The notes under the pieces were generated by a model. It did not search any database. It saw only the letters and a list, made by a program, of their open reading frames with translations, and had not been told where the DNA came from. A DNA stretch of 64,000 bases, taken from NCBI GenBank assembly GCA_026770025.1, contig JAMXDE010000033.1, positions 558,001-622,000 of the forward strand, given 5' to 3'. Shown here in pieces: positions 51,501 through 61,914 of the stretch (the first letter of the stretch is position 1; every line of letters starts with the position of its first letter). This DNA is from Craspedostauros australis. Taxonomy: Eukaryota; Bacillariophyta; Bacillariophyceae; Mastogloiales; Achnanthaceae. The position numbers were made by a program, and so were the translations under genes.

Positions 51501-51563
51501 AACACTGCCAAATTGAAGATGCAGCTTAAAGCGCAGCTCGAGGCTAAGCGGAAACGAAAATGA
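48562..51563 (+). CDS. RecQ-family DNA helicase with N-terminal RanBP2-type zinc finger
   Basis: Exons 48562-49929 and 50109-51563 join across a 179-bp intron (AAG|GTGCGT, TTTGCAG|GTG) as IFYK-VRYRD; 940 residues. A RanBP2 zinc finger opens the protein ([16 protein letters not shown]), so it may bind ubiquitin or RNA. RQLTLFG (about 92-98) resembles a PCNA-binding motif. The helicase core has [14 protein letters not shown] (about 266), the [17 protein letters not shown] box with the RecQ aromatic loop (about 387), [22 protein letters not shown] and [10 protein letters not shown]. The RQC zinc cluster follows ([18 protein letters not shown]). I see no HRDC domain. The C-terminus is basic and low complexity. 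The second RecA lobe carries a Ser/Lys/Asn-rich insertion (about 480-540). Role: DNA repair and recombination. Confidence 0.93.
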
Positions 51564-51765
51564 CAGAAGAAGAGTTACTTCATTTATGACTTGTACTCGC
51601 AACGTGCGTACGCGCTTATTCTTGACCATGTTGGACTGTTTGAGTTCGGATGCCGCGTTCCCCTTGCGACACGTCGCATGCAACGTATGCTTGTCCAGTT
51701 GCACCCTAATTGTCCTCCTATTCCGAGCCTCTTGCGCACAGCTTTCTATTCCCAATCGTACCCAT

Positions 51766-53970
51766 TCATTTGCTTCGCTCTCCATCTGTCCTTGCAGTGA
51801 GTGACCGCCTCATCTTCTTCTTGGTCTCGCCTTGATGTGGCGAAGGGTGAACTGAAGATGGCGAGAGGCATCGTTTGCGTTGTTCCTGTTGCCGGTCTGT
51901 TGGTGAATGATGAATGGAAGTATCGCCATCGCTTTCACAATCTTCCGCAGACTCGTGCTTCCATCCACATTGCGTGCGCAGATAATGTTCCAGTTGCTGA
52001 CGCGTGAAGAAATCGCGACCAGCCGCAGCATCCCGCGTGCGCGTGTTGGGACGGTAGTAGTGCAGATCCCCATCACCGTCCAGATCGGGACGCGCGCTCC
52101 AATTGTGCTCGAATTGCAAATGTCCCCAAACCACGTCGAAGGATGCGTCGGTCGGGACGTTGTATTCATTGGGAGGACGTTCCTGTGCGACGCTGTCGGC
52201 GCAGTTGGTAACGACGGGAAGGGAAGAAGCAACGCCATCCGTGGCCGCTGTGCAGACTGTGACGTTGTCGTTGTGACAGTCGTTTTGGATGGTTTTGGCT
52301 TCGTCTGCCGTCATCAATGGCTGCGGCGTCCTCGCTTGATCTGAAGCTGCAGCAACCGTGGTCCCCGCCTGTGGCAAGGGTGCCGTTGCCGTTGCCGCTG
52401 CAGGTGCAGATGTCGTGGACAGGACGGCCTTGCTTCGGTTGATCTCATGGGCGATGTGAGAATACGCCCAAGAATTGTCATCGCGCAGCTGCTCCTCATC
52501 CTCAATGTAACTGACCTCCGGTTTCTTCGGTTGTTCTGCTTGCGAATCGCGGCTCGTCGCACGCAGAATCTTTCGGGAGACGCCTGGATTCTTCTTGTGC
52601 TTCAGTGGTGCGTGGTCGGAATCGAGAGATGGCAGAGCCAAGAGAGCCATCGCCGTCTGCTTCGCGTTGAGTTCATGTCGGGGCTTCGTTCCGTTCGCTG
52701 TTTTCACTGTGGAAAGAGAGACCTGATTCATTGCGTTGCGCTGGTGCCTGCTGCCATGGTCCTGCGAAGGACTCGTCATGCGCTGAGCTGTAGCTGGAGG
52801 CGTGCACAATGTTGAATCTTTGTTGTGGTGTAGAGGCGTTGCCATCATCGGCCTGTCGCTGCGTGCGATGTCGAGGTGTGTCTGTTGGGGTGTGCTCATT
52901 GGTCCAGCTCTACTCGTGTTGCTGCGATTGGCATTGCTGGTCGTATCCAAGTCATGCTGTGGTCGTCCAAGTGAGCTTGCAGTGTTTGCACGAGCTGGAA
53001 TCGAAGGCACACTTCTTGCTTCAGGAATAGGTATCCTCGATTGCAACACAAGAGACTTGGCTGGAGCTCGTTCCACCGTTGCAGTCTGTCGCAGATGTTG
53101 TTCCAAGCTGACAGGAGCACTCACCGCATGCTTGGCCGTGGATGGCAGCATCAGCCGTCGGCGATCAGCGGACATTGCTTTGGGTGCCATTTTTCGAGCA
53201 TCATACACATCGGATTGTTCCTGAACGCTCTGTCGCAGAATTGCCTGAGCCGCAAGCATAGCTTTGCGGAAGTGCGTTTGTTCGTCTGCGCTGCCCGATG
53301 ATGCGGAACGATGACCGGTGGACATGGCCAGCAGGCACTTGGGATCGTGCATCGGGCGGATGGAGAGGTGGCGGAACACATCATCGCCGATCTGAACGTA
53401 GTGCGACACCGGCAGACCCAGGAACCGAATGAAGTGCATGCGGTTGCAGACGGCGGCGATTTCTGCTCCGTCCATTGCATCGACTTGATCCGCCCAAAGC
53501 ATGGAGCGATTCATGATGTCGTAGAGCTGTTGTTCGTTGGCGTCAACGATTGCGTCATTGCTTGCGTCAATGGTGATCTCGTGCTTGGTTCCTTCGTGGA
53601 ACTCGTCCATGTCGGCATAGATGAGAGCAGGCCACCAACGATGGCTGATCGGAATGCTGTTGTGAATGTCATTCGCAGCATTGTTCCTTGATGCTGCAAT
53701 GGCGGAGAGCACTTCCGAAGGACGCGTACAGACCAATCGGGCTCTCTCAAACGAACGCGGTGGTGATGCCGATGTCAATGGCGATGGCATCATGTGTGCT
53801 AGCCTTTCATTCGATGCTGGTTCCGCTGCTGATATCATCTTGAGTGGCTCGTCCGTTGCCTTTTTTGTTGCTGCTATTGCGGCTGCTGCTGTTGAGAATG
53901 GTGCCAATGTCGTACTTGTGCTTGTGCTTGTGCCTTTTCTTGTTCTTGTTCTTGCGTTGACGTTGCCCAT
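51766..53970 (-). CDS. Protein with WWP-type N-terminal domain and a C-terminal WG...HYYRP domain
   Basis: 734 residues from ATG 53970, no intron seen. The region about 105-205 (HRWWPALIYADMDEF, MHFIRFLGLPVSHYVQIGDD) has the look of a PWWP-like fold, which in other proteins reads methylated histones; this is a tentative call. A long disordered Ala/Thr/Ser/Gln-rich middle follows. Near 610-665 is a short domain (FDVVWGHLQFEHNWSARPDL, LHYYRPNTR, DFFTRQQLEHYL) of a type I associate with diatom proteins of unknown role. The C-terminus is basic (KKKMRRSLTAR), perhaps nuclear. Its 3' end faces that of RecQ, 202 bp away. Confidence 0.72.
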   Translation of the reverse strand: MGNVNARTRTRKGTSTSTSTTLAPFSTAAAAIAATKKATDEPLKMISAAEPASNERLAHMMPSPLTSASPPRSFERARLVCTRPSEVLSAIAASRNNAANDIHNSIPISHRWWPALIYADMDEFHEGTKHEITIDASNDAIVDANEQQLYDIMNRSMLWADQVDAMDGAEIAAVCNRMHFIRFLGLPVSHYVQIGDDVFRHLSIRPMHDPKCLLAMSTGHRSASSGSADEQTHFRKAMLAAQAILRQSVQEQSDVYDARKMAPKAMSADRRRLMLPSTAKHAVSAPVSLEQHLRQTATVERAPAKSLVLQSRIPIPEARSVPSIPARANTASSLGRPQHDLDTTSNANRSNTSRAGPMSTPQQTHLDIARSDRPMMATPLHHNKDSTLCTPPATAQRMTSPSQDHGSRHQRNAMNQVSLSTVKTANGTKPRHELNAKQTAMALLALPSLDSDHAPLKHKKNPGVSRKILRATSRDSQAEQPKKPEVSYIEDEEQLRDDNSWAYSHIAHEINRSKAVLSTTSAPAAATATAPLPQAGTTVAAASDQARTPQPLMTADEAKTIQNDCHNDNVTVCTAATDGVASSLPVVTNCADSVAQERPPNEYNVPTDASFDVVWGHLQFEHNWSARPDLDGDGDLHYYRPNTRTRDAAAGRDFFTRQQLEHYLRTQCGWKHESAEDCESDGDTSIHHSPTDRQQEQRKRCLSPSSVHPSPHQGETKKKMRRSLTARTDGERSK

Positions 53971-55597
53971 CTCTCATCGTGCATCTGGAGACTGTCGCCA
54001 AAACAAACACGAGACCGCAACAGTATTCCCACGAACACGGTCGCACTCACCTTGTTCTGAACGCGCAAAATTGGCGCGAACGAGACGAGTTCGCACGCGC
54101 TCGCTGATTTTTTCAGTTTCGCGCCATTTCTTACATTCCAGCGAGTCGGATGGCGGCATGCGAATTTCAGTTTCGGAGTATGGTCGATCTAGTCGATGAA
54201 AGACCAGACGGATCACAAGCGTGGCGCCAAACCGTGCGAATTGGTCCTTGGTTGGCACGTCTGCGTCAGAGAACGATTGTTTTGTCATTTCCGCTCCAGA
54301 GTCTTGTTTTCTGGTCACAGCATTCCTTTCGAATGTTCATAGTCGTAGTCCTCTTAACCCGTACTCGTTGTCGTAGTAGTATGCAACCAACGAGAGAAGC
54401 AGCAGCAGCAACGAACTGGCAAAGACATTTCAAGGACGGACAACGCCATCGTACGATTAGGTCTGTTTGCATCAATGACATCGTGCTACTGGGCGGACAT
54501 AAACCACCATCTTGTGTTGCACGAGCTGCGGGTAGCCGTACGAGTATGATTCAACCTTTGATGGTGTACGAACTACTATACTCCCTGTATTGCGGCTTTG
54601 TTCGTCTTGGATTTGGCGAGGCGCTTCCACAGGCGTTAACATCGGCGCAAAGTCCACATCAGGCAACGAAGCAAGAGAGGGGAGGGGATTGGGGACGCCG
54701 CTGTTGCCGCTGGCTGCATCCATGTCGCTCCTCTTCGCCAGGAACTGTCACGACGCTATGTCGTGACCTGTGACGCCCAATGTGATTCATAAAGTGGCTC
54801 GCAGACAAGAGGGAGCCGACGGCGTGAATTGGGAGGGGGAAACGAGAGAAACGAGGGGATGCAAAGATCCGTCTCATCCCGTGTTCTCTTTGGGCGCACA
54901 AAGACGCGTGCGTTTGTCCCTTTCCGATCAGAGATCAGAGCGGAGTGGAGGAACTCGGCCCAGAAAGAGAAGCAGCGCAGCCATCATGCCAGCGCTTCTC
55001 CTCCGCTCACGCACTCAATGCGCAAGACGGCACCGAGGGACAGCACTGCCTCCCTGCTCGTGGCTCGAACTCGTATTTCGTTTGTCCCTCTCTTCCGCAT
55101 GCAGTCGCACCAATGCCGTCTACAGTACGCGACTTACCAATGCGCACGGATCCTCGTGCTCGCGGGAGCGCGTGGTGTATCCTTTCCTTTCCTTTCCTCT
55201 TTGGCCTGCTTTGTGTTCTGCCACTCCTCACAACCCATGCCACGTTCGTACCAGCAGATCGTACCACTCAGCTTACAATTCGATCCATCCACCTCCCAGT
55301 TTTCCATCCGCACAACTATCAAACGTACTCGCACAGCAGAGCATCATTCCGTGGCAGCATCGCAGAGTTCTTCTCTCCGCTCTCATCTGTTGGTACCGTC
55401 GTCACAAGGAACGCAAGTATCCTTTGTACAAGCAGTGACAGCAGAGTAGAGCACAAGCTAGTATAACACAATCCGCCAGGCGCCCATCGTCTACCGCAAC
55501 ATACCACCCAGGCTGTCGCAAAGGAGAGCACCCATTGTTTCCAAGCATCACTTCCAAGTATCAGTCCCAGCATCAGTCCAGATCCGTTCGGAACACA
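53971..55597. other. Divergent intergenic region, 1.6 kb
   Basis: ORFs on the plus strand (for example 54770-55438) are Ser/Arg/Cys-rich without domains and overlap in other frames. I do not call them genes. The region should hold the promoters of the genes at 51766-53970 and 55598-58876. Confidence 0.5.
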
Positions 55598-58500
55598 ATG
55601 GCGCCAAGCACAGTCACCACAGTCAGTGCGACGGGACCGATCAGCACGATTGCCACCACAAGCGGATCGCTCCGCAGCTCGTCGCGGACACTCTGCCAAT
55701 TGAGTCCGAAGCGCAAGGGAGCCCGAAAGACCGCTCGCCGGGCTTCCACCAGCCTCGGCTCAGGCCGCGGCAGCACCATCGTCCTGAAGAACGGTCGCAT
55801 CCTGCACGGCCAAGACTTCGAGACGTACTGCGAATGCCATGGGCTGTGCCACATCTGCGGTCACACGCAGACGCATTCGATCAGCCACAAGGGTCTCTTC
55901 GGAACGAGGGGGAAGCGCAACCACCCGCTCACGGACAAGGATGACGCCACTGGCGAATACACCATCTACAATGGCTACTGCATCCAGGCAACGTGCTACA
56001 CGTTGGAACAGGCCCAGAAGCTGTCGGCTATGGCGACGCCTCTGCAGCCCGTGCCTGCGCAAGGCCTTTCGCCGAAGCGAGGATCGTCGCGCTCGTCCAG
56101 GTTGCAGAACGTGGGCGACTCCAGCGCTTCCAACAGGAACGGGAGCCAGCGCCGCCGATCGTCCTTCTCCTTCTTCTCCTCGTCGTCGTCGCCCGAATCC
56201 AATCATGAACGAGGCACGGTGATTGACAAACACAAGGACAGCCGCAGGCGCAAGACGAAAGGTTCCTTCCACAGCAGATTCTCGCCAAAGCGAAATGCCT
56301 CCAAGAAAGAAGTGACACGCGACAGATCGGCATTCCCCACCCAGCTGCCGATGACGCCAGACTCCCAGCACGACAGGAGCATTGAAGGGTCTGTTGCCGC
56401 GGCTCTCGAATCTGCACCACCAGTGCCGACGTCAACATCGCCGACTGCGCCAAAATCTGCTGCGACACTAGGGTTGGCCCCAACGATGGTCGCTTCACCA
56501 GCACCAACACCATCACTGTCGCCAAGAGCGGGAGCGGGACCGAAGACGCAGCGTGTTGTTTCTCCTTCAAATTCCCCAAATAATGCCGCGTTGGGTGAGA
56601 CTGTGGGTAGCTCTCATTCTCATTCTCATACAAGACCAGTTCGGTCGTTGAGAGGCAGAGCAAGAAGCGTGAGCGTACTTATGACTGATCATGCCACTAA
56701 CCGCAACACAAACCGCGACACTGCCACCAACAGCAACAGCAATACTGGCATCGCCGGCGGCGTCGCAGATTCACAAGGCACGCCGGTGATGCTGTCTCCG
56801 CTCAACAGATCGAGATCCCTGTCGTCATCGACCATCTCCATGGCCCCTCCTGGACGCGGAAACCCGATTCTGGATGATACCATCGCTCCGTTAGTCAATC
56901 GAGACAACGCTCAGCAGCGCAGCAGAGCCGCGGATCATCACCGATTGTCGCAGTCCTCGCATTACCCCAGCAACGTCTCGAAGCTTGCCACGGTCCTGGA
57001 TTTCTCCAGCCAGCCGCAGCTCTGCGCCAAGGACGTCCGTGCCATCCTCGGCTCCCTGTGCGATGGGAAGAAGACCCTGCTGCTTGATCATTGCGCTCAA
57101 ACCGACAGCACCCTGGAAGAGATGGTCAACGCCCTGCGCAGCAACCCGCCCGACATGCTGAAGGTGCTATGTCTCCGATCGAGTGGCATCGATGACGAAG
57201 GTGCCCGGTACATCGGGCAGATGCTGCAGCTGCAACCCTTTGGTTCCAACCAACTCCAGACGCTGCGACTGTCGCACAACCGCATCGCAGATCTGGGCGC
57301 TTCCCGGATCTTCCGCACGCTGCAGTTCGCGACTGTATCGTCTCTCACATGCCTGTCGTTGACCAGCAATCACATCACGGTGCATGCGGGGAAGGGCATC
57401 GGCGAAGCTCTGGCGGAGAATTGCACCCTGCAGAGTCTGCTCCTGGATCACAACACGCTCGGCGACGAAGGCATCAAGTGCATCCTGCAATCGTTGGGAC
57501 AGAACACGAGAAGCGCGTTGCGGAAGCTGTCCATGTGCAGCAACGAAGTGACTGATGTTGGCGCGTCCGCTGTTTCGGACTACATCCAGAGCGTCTCGCG
57601 GCACTCGAACCGTGCATCTGGACATACTACAAGTGCTCGTAGCACGTCCAACACGAGCAACGTCGGTGCCAGCGATGGCAGCAACGAAGATCCATTGGAG
57701 ATCGATCTGGCGAACAATCGCATCAGCGACGAAGGTGCTGGCTTCATCCTGGGTGCGATGCAGCAGTCCATCCTGTGCCCCCAATCCCCCAATCTCCATA
57801 ACAGTATCCACAGCGGCACCCACGACGGTACACACAACGGCGGCAACTCTGACAGCAGCTTTAACATACCCGTCGTCAATGGCCTGGACAGCAACCAGGT
57901 GGGAAGCCGCATGATCCTGCAGCTGATCACATCGTTGCAGACGCAGATCTTGGATCGGTCGAGTGCATCCAGCACTGCGCAGGGCACTTCCCGCATGGCA
58001 ACCGACAACAGCAGCCATAGCAATAGCAGCAGCAGCAATTCCTGTGCTCCCAATCGCGATCATCTCACCAGGGATCCGTCGTTCCAATCCAACAGATCCG
58101 GACGGTCGAGGAGGTCGCTGCCACCACGCAGCTGCAGCAACGGCAGCCTGCCACCAGCAGCGGCGGCCTCCAGCCCACGCATGCCAAGACCAGGGCCAAG
58201 ACGCACTGTATCAGCGTCCGGCAGCGGACTGATTCATCCCGGCATTACCGGCCGATCCTCGAACCGGGGTACGGCCGGTATGTGCGCAACGCGAGGTGAT
58301 CACGACGCATCCTTATCTTGGTCGATGCACCGTCACGGCGATGCGCAACACGCGTCGCGGAATGGCTTGCGGCGGGCGTCACTGACCCCGTCCATCGGAG
58401 AGTCGACGGAGCTGCAAATGCCGGAGCAGTCCAGCATGCAGGCGCACCGGCAGCGTAGCTTCCGGTTGCAGGCAGGGCGCGATCTGACACGCAGCATGTC

Positions 58501-58876
58501 ATGCCGAGCACCCCCGACGCACCACGGCAACATGGCACCGGCATCCATCCACGAGAGTCTGTCTCTACCATCCGGGCACTCCACATCGATGTCAATGTCG
58601 ACGTCGATGGAGTCTGACACCATCTCATCCTCTATCCACGCCTTCCGACCGCAGCACACCATGAGCACATCCTCGGGCTACACGGACCACGACTCCATGG
58701 ACTCCATCTCATGGCATCAGAATGGCGGCGGCGGTGGCGGCAGCATGCATTCGTCGCAGCTGCAGGAGTGCAACCCCGATCTGTATCTGGAGCTGACCGA
58801 AGCCTTTCCGGATGTGGACGACATGGACAATTTCGTCAGCGCGCAGCAGGAGGCCATGTCGGGTTTGATCCTTTGA
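55598..58876 (+). CDS. Leucine-rich-repeat (RNI-type) protein with N-terminal Cys/His motif
   Basis: 1092 residues from the ATG at 55598. The frame is open a little upstream, but that is the first ATG with good context (ACACAATGG). A Cys/His cluster lies at about 76-135 (YCECHGLCHICGHTQTH, then YNGYCIQATCYTLEQAQKL) and may bind zinc; similar clusters precede LRRs in diatom proteins. A disordered Ser/Thr/Asn-rich middle runs to about 470. RNI-type repeats span about 520-665 (LCLRSSGIDDEGARYIG, LRLSHNRIADLGASRIF, LSLTSNHITVHAGKGIG, LLLDHNTLGDEGIKCIL). A further unit near 700-725 (IDLANNRISDEGAGFIL) is separated by a Ser-rich insertion. The rest is disordered. Probably a protein-binding scaffold. 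Confidence 0.87.
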   Translation: MAPSTVTTVSATGPISTIATTSGSLRSSSRTLCQLSPKRKGARKTARRASTSLGSGRGSTIVLKNGRILHGQDFETYCECHGLCHICGHTQTHSISHKGLFGTRGKRNHPLTDKDDATGEYTIYNGYCIQATCYTLEQAQKLSAMATPLQPVPAQGLSPKRGSSRSSRLQNVGDSSASNRNGSQRRRSSFSFFSSSSSPESNHERGTVIDKHKDSRRRKTKGSFHSRFSPKRNASKKEVTRDRSAFPTQLPMTPDSQHDRSIEGSVAAALESAPPVPTSTSPTAPKSAATLGLAPTMVASPAPTPSLSPRAGAGPKTQRVVSPSNSPNNAALGETVGSSHSHSHTRPVRSLRGRARSVSVLMTDHATNRNTNRDTATNSNSNTGIAGGVADSQGTPVMLSPLNRSRSLSSSTISMAPPGRGNPILDDTIAPLVNRDNAQQRSRAADHHRLSQSSHYPSNVSKLATVLDFSSQPQLCAKDVRAILGSLCDGKKTLLLDHCAQTDSTLEEMVNALRSNPPDMLKVLCLRSSGIDDEGARYIGQMLQLQPFGSNQLQTLRLSHNRIADLGASRIFRTLQFATVSSLTCLSLTSNHITVHAGKGIGEALAENCTLQSLLLDHNTLGDEGIKCILQSLGQNTRSALRKLSMCSNEVTDVGASAVSDYIQSVSRHSNRASGHTTSARSTSNTSNVGASDGSNEDPLEIDLANNRISDEGAGFILGAMQQSILCPQSPNLHNSIHSGTHDGTHNGGNSDSSFNIPVVNGLDSNQVGSRMILQLITSLQTQILDRSSASSTAQGTSRMATDNSSHSNSSSSNSCAPNRDHLTRDPSFQSNRSGRSRRSLPPRSCSNGSLPPAAAASSPRMPRPGPRRTVSASGSGLIHPGITGRSSNRGTAGMCATRGDHDASLSWSMHRHGDAQHASRNGLRRASLTPSIGESTELQMPEQSSMQAHRQRSFRLQAGRDLTRSMSCRAPPTHHGNMAPASIHESLSLPSGHSTSMSMSTSMESDTISSSIHAFRPQHTMSTSSGYTDHDSMDSISWHQNGGGGGGSMHSSQLQECNPDLYLELTEAFPDVDDMDNFVSAQQEAMSGLIL

Positions 58877-60284
58877 TCACGGAAACACGATCGTTGGACG
58901 GTGCTTGTTTTCGCGGATCACGGTGGGGAACACGTGAGGCACGGAAGTTCGCTCTGTGCTTGTCGTCATTGCGGTTGTACCAATGTGGCGTGGCAGGGGA
59001 GAGTACTTTCGTACATCTCACCAAGCCTAGTGGGCAAGACGCGCTTGGTTGTCGTTATCCTGCTTCACCTGTGCTCGCATCGACGCGCGGCAATTGATTC
59101 AGGCCATTTTGAGGATGCCACAGTGTGGTACGGACGGGCATGAGCGCATCTGAGCAGGAGTGTAGGGTCGGGCACAGAAGGAGACAGGCAGACGCAACAC
59201 CAACACCAACACATTTATTCTCGTATATGTTGTATGCCTATCAATATTTAGTAGAATACTATTAAGAGATCGTCACACGCCTCCATGTTGACGATACTTG
59301 TGCAGCATGCTAACTGGGTCTCCCTATGTTGCTCTCGTGAGCAGGATTTCCATTTTTTGTGTTCCAGCCAACACCAGCGAACGCAGAATGGCAACAGCGA
59401 AGTGTCATTTCGCCCTGTCCCCTTCTCTCTGTCTCCTCGGAACTGGGCGGTTGGCCTCGCTCGTGTAACCGACACAACCGACAAACTCTTGTGTGGTTTG
59501 CTACGACTGCGCACGCTCCACCAAAACAGATCGACGTTTTTTGCTGCTTGTTTTCGTGGGCGTTGGATTTTTGGACTCGGCCCATTCCATTCCTCAACGG
59601 AACAACGGTCGTGCCAACCGCGGTGGAGGAACCATGAATTCGTTGAGTCCGCGAATGATACTTATGCGTTGACGGGAGCATGCACAATGGCTGGGACAAG
59701 GAAGGCTTAGGGTCACATTCACCTCGACAATAATCCTTGGTTTGTGGCCAATGAAATTGTGCCGTTGGATCCGGTGTCAATACTATACGGAAAGACCGGA
59801 GCGATCACGCTCGCGCACGACACAGAGTGATCGGAGGCGCTTCCTTCACTATCAATCCTCATAGTAGCGACATGGTTGTGTGGACGAATAACTCCATGAC
59901 TCCACATGAACATCTGCGTGAAGTTGGGCACTGCAGTATGCTATGTGCACTCTGCATGATGAAAGGCTTTGAAGTGAACTCATGTCACCAATCCTGTATT
60001 GGCATGCATTGCATTGACCGCCAGGGTGTACCAGCCAAAGTGACTCTTGAGGCCGACTCTTTTGTGTCGCTGTTGCCAAAAGCAGCTGATCTGGAAACGC
60101 AAGGTCTTTCTCGTTGAGCAAAATACTCGCGAGGAAAGTGCTGCACGATCTGGTCTCATAAAACGGATTCGACGTCATTCGAAGCAGCCATTCGAAGCAA
60201 CAGCAGCAATAACACCAACGCTCAAAACAACAACAGCGACGGAGACAAATCCACAAGACTCCACCAGAGCACATACAATTGGAT
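58877..60284. other. Intergenic region, 1.4 kb
   Basis: No convincing gene. The last 100 bases (CAA-rich, then CAT repeats) look like the 5' UTR of the secreted protein gene. Confidence 0.5.
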
Positions 60285-60289
60285 CATCG

Positions 60290-60326
<37 letters not shown>
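60285..60326 (+). repeat. (CAT)n microsatellite running into a start codon
   Basis: An almost perfect CAT repeat of about 14 units ends in CATCATGG. The ATG at 60325 of the following gene is formed by the last repeat unit and the next base. Confidence 0.9.
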
Positions 60327-61914
60327 GGTTTCATTTGGAAAAGCAGCGCTTGCGTTGTCCTTCATGAGCACATTCATGGGCTTCACTTTGGGCGAAGGTA
60401 CGCACAGCTCTTCAGGATGTCCTGTTCGATGCTTGGCGGAAGGAGCACGAGCACACTATTGGGAGCAGCTGCCAATCCAGAGACAGAGAGAGAGACAGAG
60501 ACAGAGGAGTATGCCACTGTTATTCTCGTTGTTCGCTCTGGCCACACGCCTTTCCGTCTCGTGAATCCTGTTCTCTATGAACATCTACTGCATCGCTTGA
60601 AATTCGATGAGGCGAACATTCCTTGTCTGCATTCCACACCTTGCCTTCTGACGATGGTCACTCACTCCTGGCATTCGGCTCTGCTGCTACGATGCACCAA
60701 CCCGTTCACTTTCGCATGTACGTGCGCGTTCGCGGACACGGACGCTTCTACTTCCATTTGCCATTCAATCATTCTATCTCCACGCACGAACCATATCAGA
60801 TACGGAAGTCGTGCTGGGAAAGACTCGTCGTCTCAAGGGATCTGGTGCTGGACCTACATCCAAGGGCTCCAAGGCAGGCGGGATGGAGATCGACACTGAA
60901 TCCTGGAGGTTCAGCTCCACCGCGTTCTATTACGAGCAACTCGCTCAAATTCCAAACGATCAAGTCAAGCAGCAGCTCGCTCAATTCAATGTCATCCCGG
61001 TTGGTGGCCCCGGTGAAGGGGCAGCGTTTCTGCTCACAGCCCTCGGTGGATCAAATGCTTGCATCCCAGGTAATCCAGGCGTTGGGAGCGACGGACAGTT
61101 CACCGAGGCGGTGTGCGACAGGCTTGAGAAGGTTCTGGCATTCTGGTCGTTGGATCCTGCTATCGATCAGGCTCAGTTGAGGAAGATCGAAATCAGAGGA
61201 GTGTCGGGAAAAATCTACGAGAACACACCACTGCTGAATCAGGTGTTTGGTGTTTCGCCTTCCATTACCCCAGAAGTGATCACTGGGCTCCAAAATGCCG
61301 TTAGAACCTTCCTTCCAGGCAACTTCTCCAACCCTCTGCTTTCGTTGTACACTGCGCAAACCGGAGAGCTGACAACAACAGGAACCATCGGCATCCCGTA
61401 CCGATCCTTCGATGGGGTCCAATCTTTCGTGCTTCTTCCTGTTCCTTCCATCCTGCTTGGAGAAGGGATCCTCGGGCTCGTGGAGAGAGCTGGCGAGGCA
61501 GGCAGGCTTCGCATAGACAAGCAGGTTGTGACCCTCTTCAGTCAGTATCTGGTCTCATTGGTTGAGCCCGTCGATGTTGCAACCATGCCCGAGCTCAACG
61601 GAGCATCTGCACTCACACTGAACCTCGTTGGAAAGAGACTTGGCGTCAACATGGATGTGTTGACAGGGTATTTCTTTGCTCGCAATATGGGCGACATGAA
61701 TTCCAACAGCTTCTGTGAGTTGTTGGAGAACACACGCAGGTTCGAGTCGGCCGACGGCGTCTGTGGACTAATTGTGGGGGCCAGGTTGGCTGCAATCGAC
61801 GGCGACAACGTCGACGCAACAAAGGCCGTCGAATTCGCCAGTGCCAACTACTTCAAGATCTTGGCTGCCGATCCGGGCATCTGCCCAACCCCACCAGGCT
61901 GCTTTGCTGGTTGA
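60325..61914 (+). CDS. Secreted protein of unknown function (2 exons)
   Basis: Exons 60325-60397 and 60800-61914 join across a 402-bp intron (GAAG|GTACGC, ATATCAG|AT), giving LGE-DTEVVLGKTRRLKG in frame; 395 residues. Exon 1 is a signal peptide (FGKAALALSFMSTFMGF). The mature protein begins with a short basic, Gly/Ser/Lys-rich stretch, then a helical domain of about 340 residues with six or more cysteines (ACIPG, AVCDRL, FCELL, GVCGL, ICPTPPGCF). Its N-terminal LKGSGAGPTSKGSKAGG resembles propeptides of other algal secreted proteins. I do not recognise the fold. No transmembrane helix follows, so it is probably extracellular or in the endomembrane lumen. Confidence 0.8.

Noticed and set aside
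54770-55438. Plus-strand ORF of 222 residues
   Set aside because: Ser/Arg/Cys-rich, overlaps ORFs in other frames, has no domain, and lies in the likely promoter of the LRR gene.
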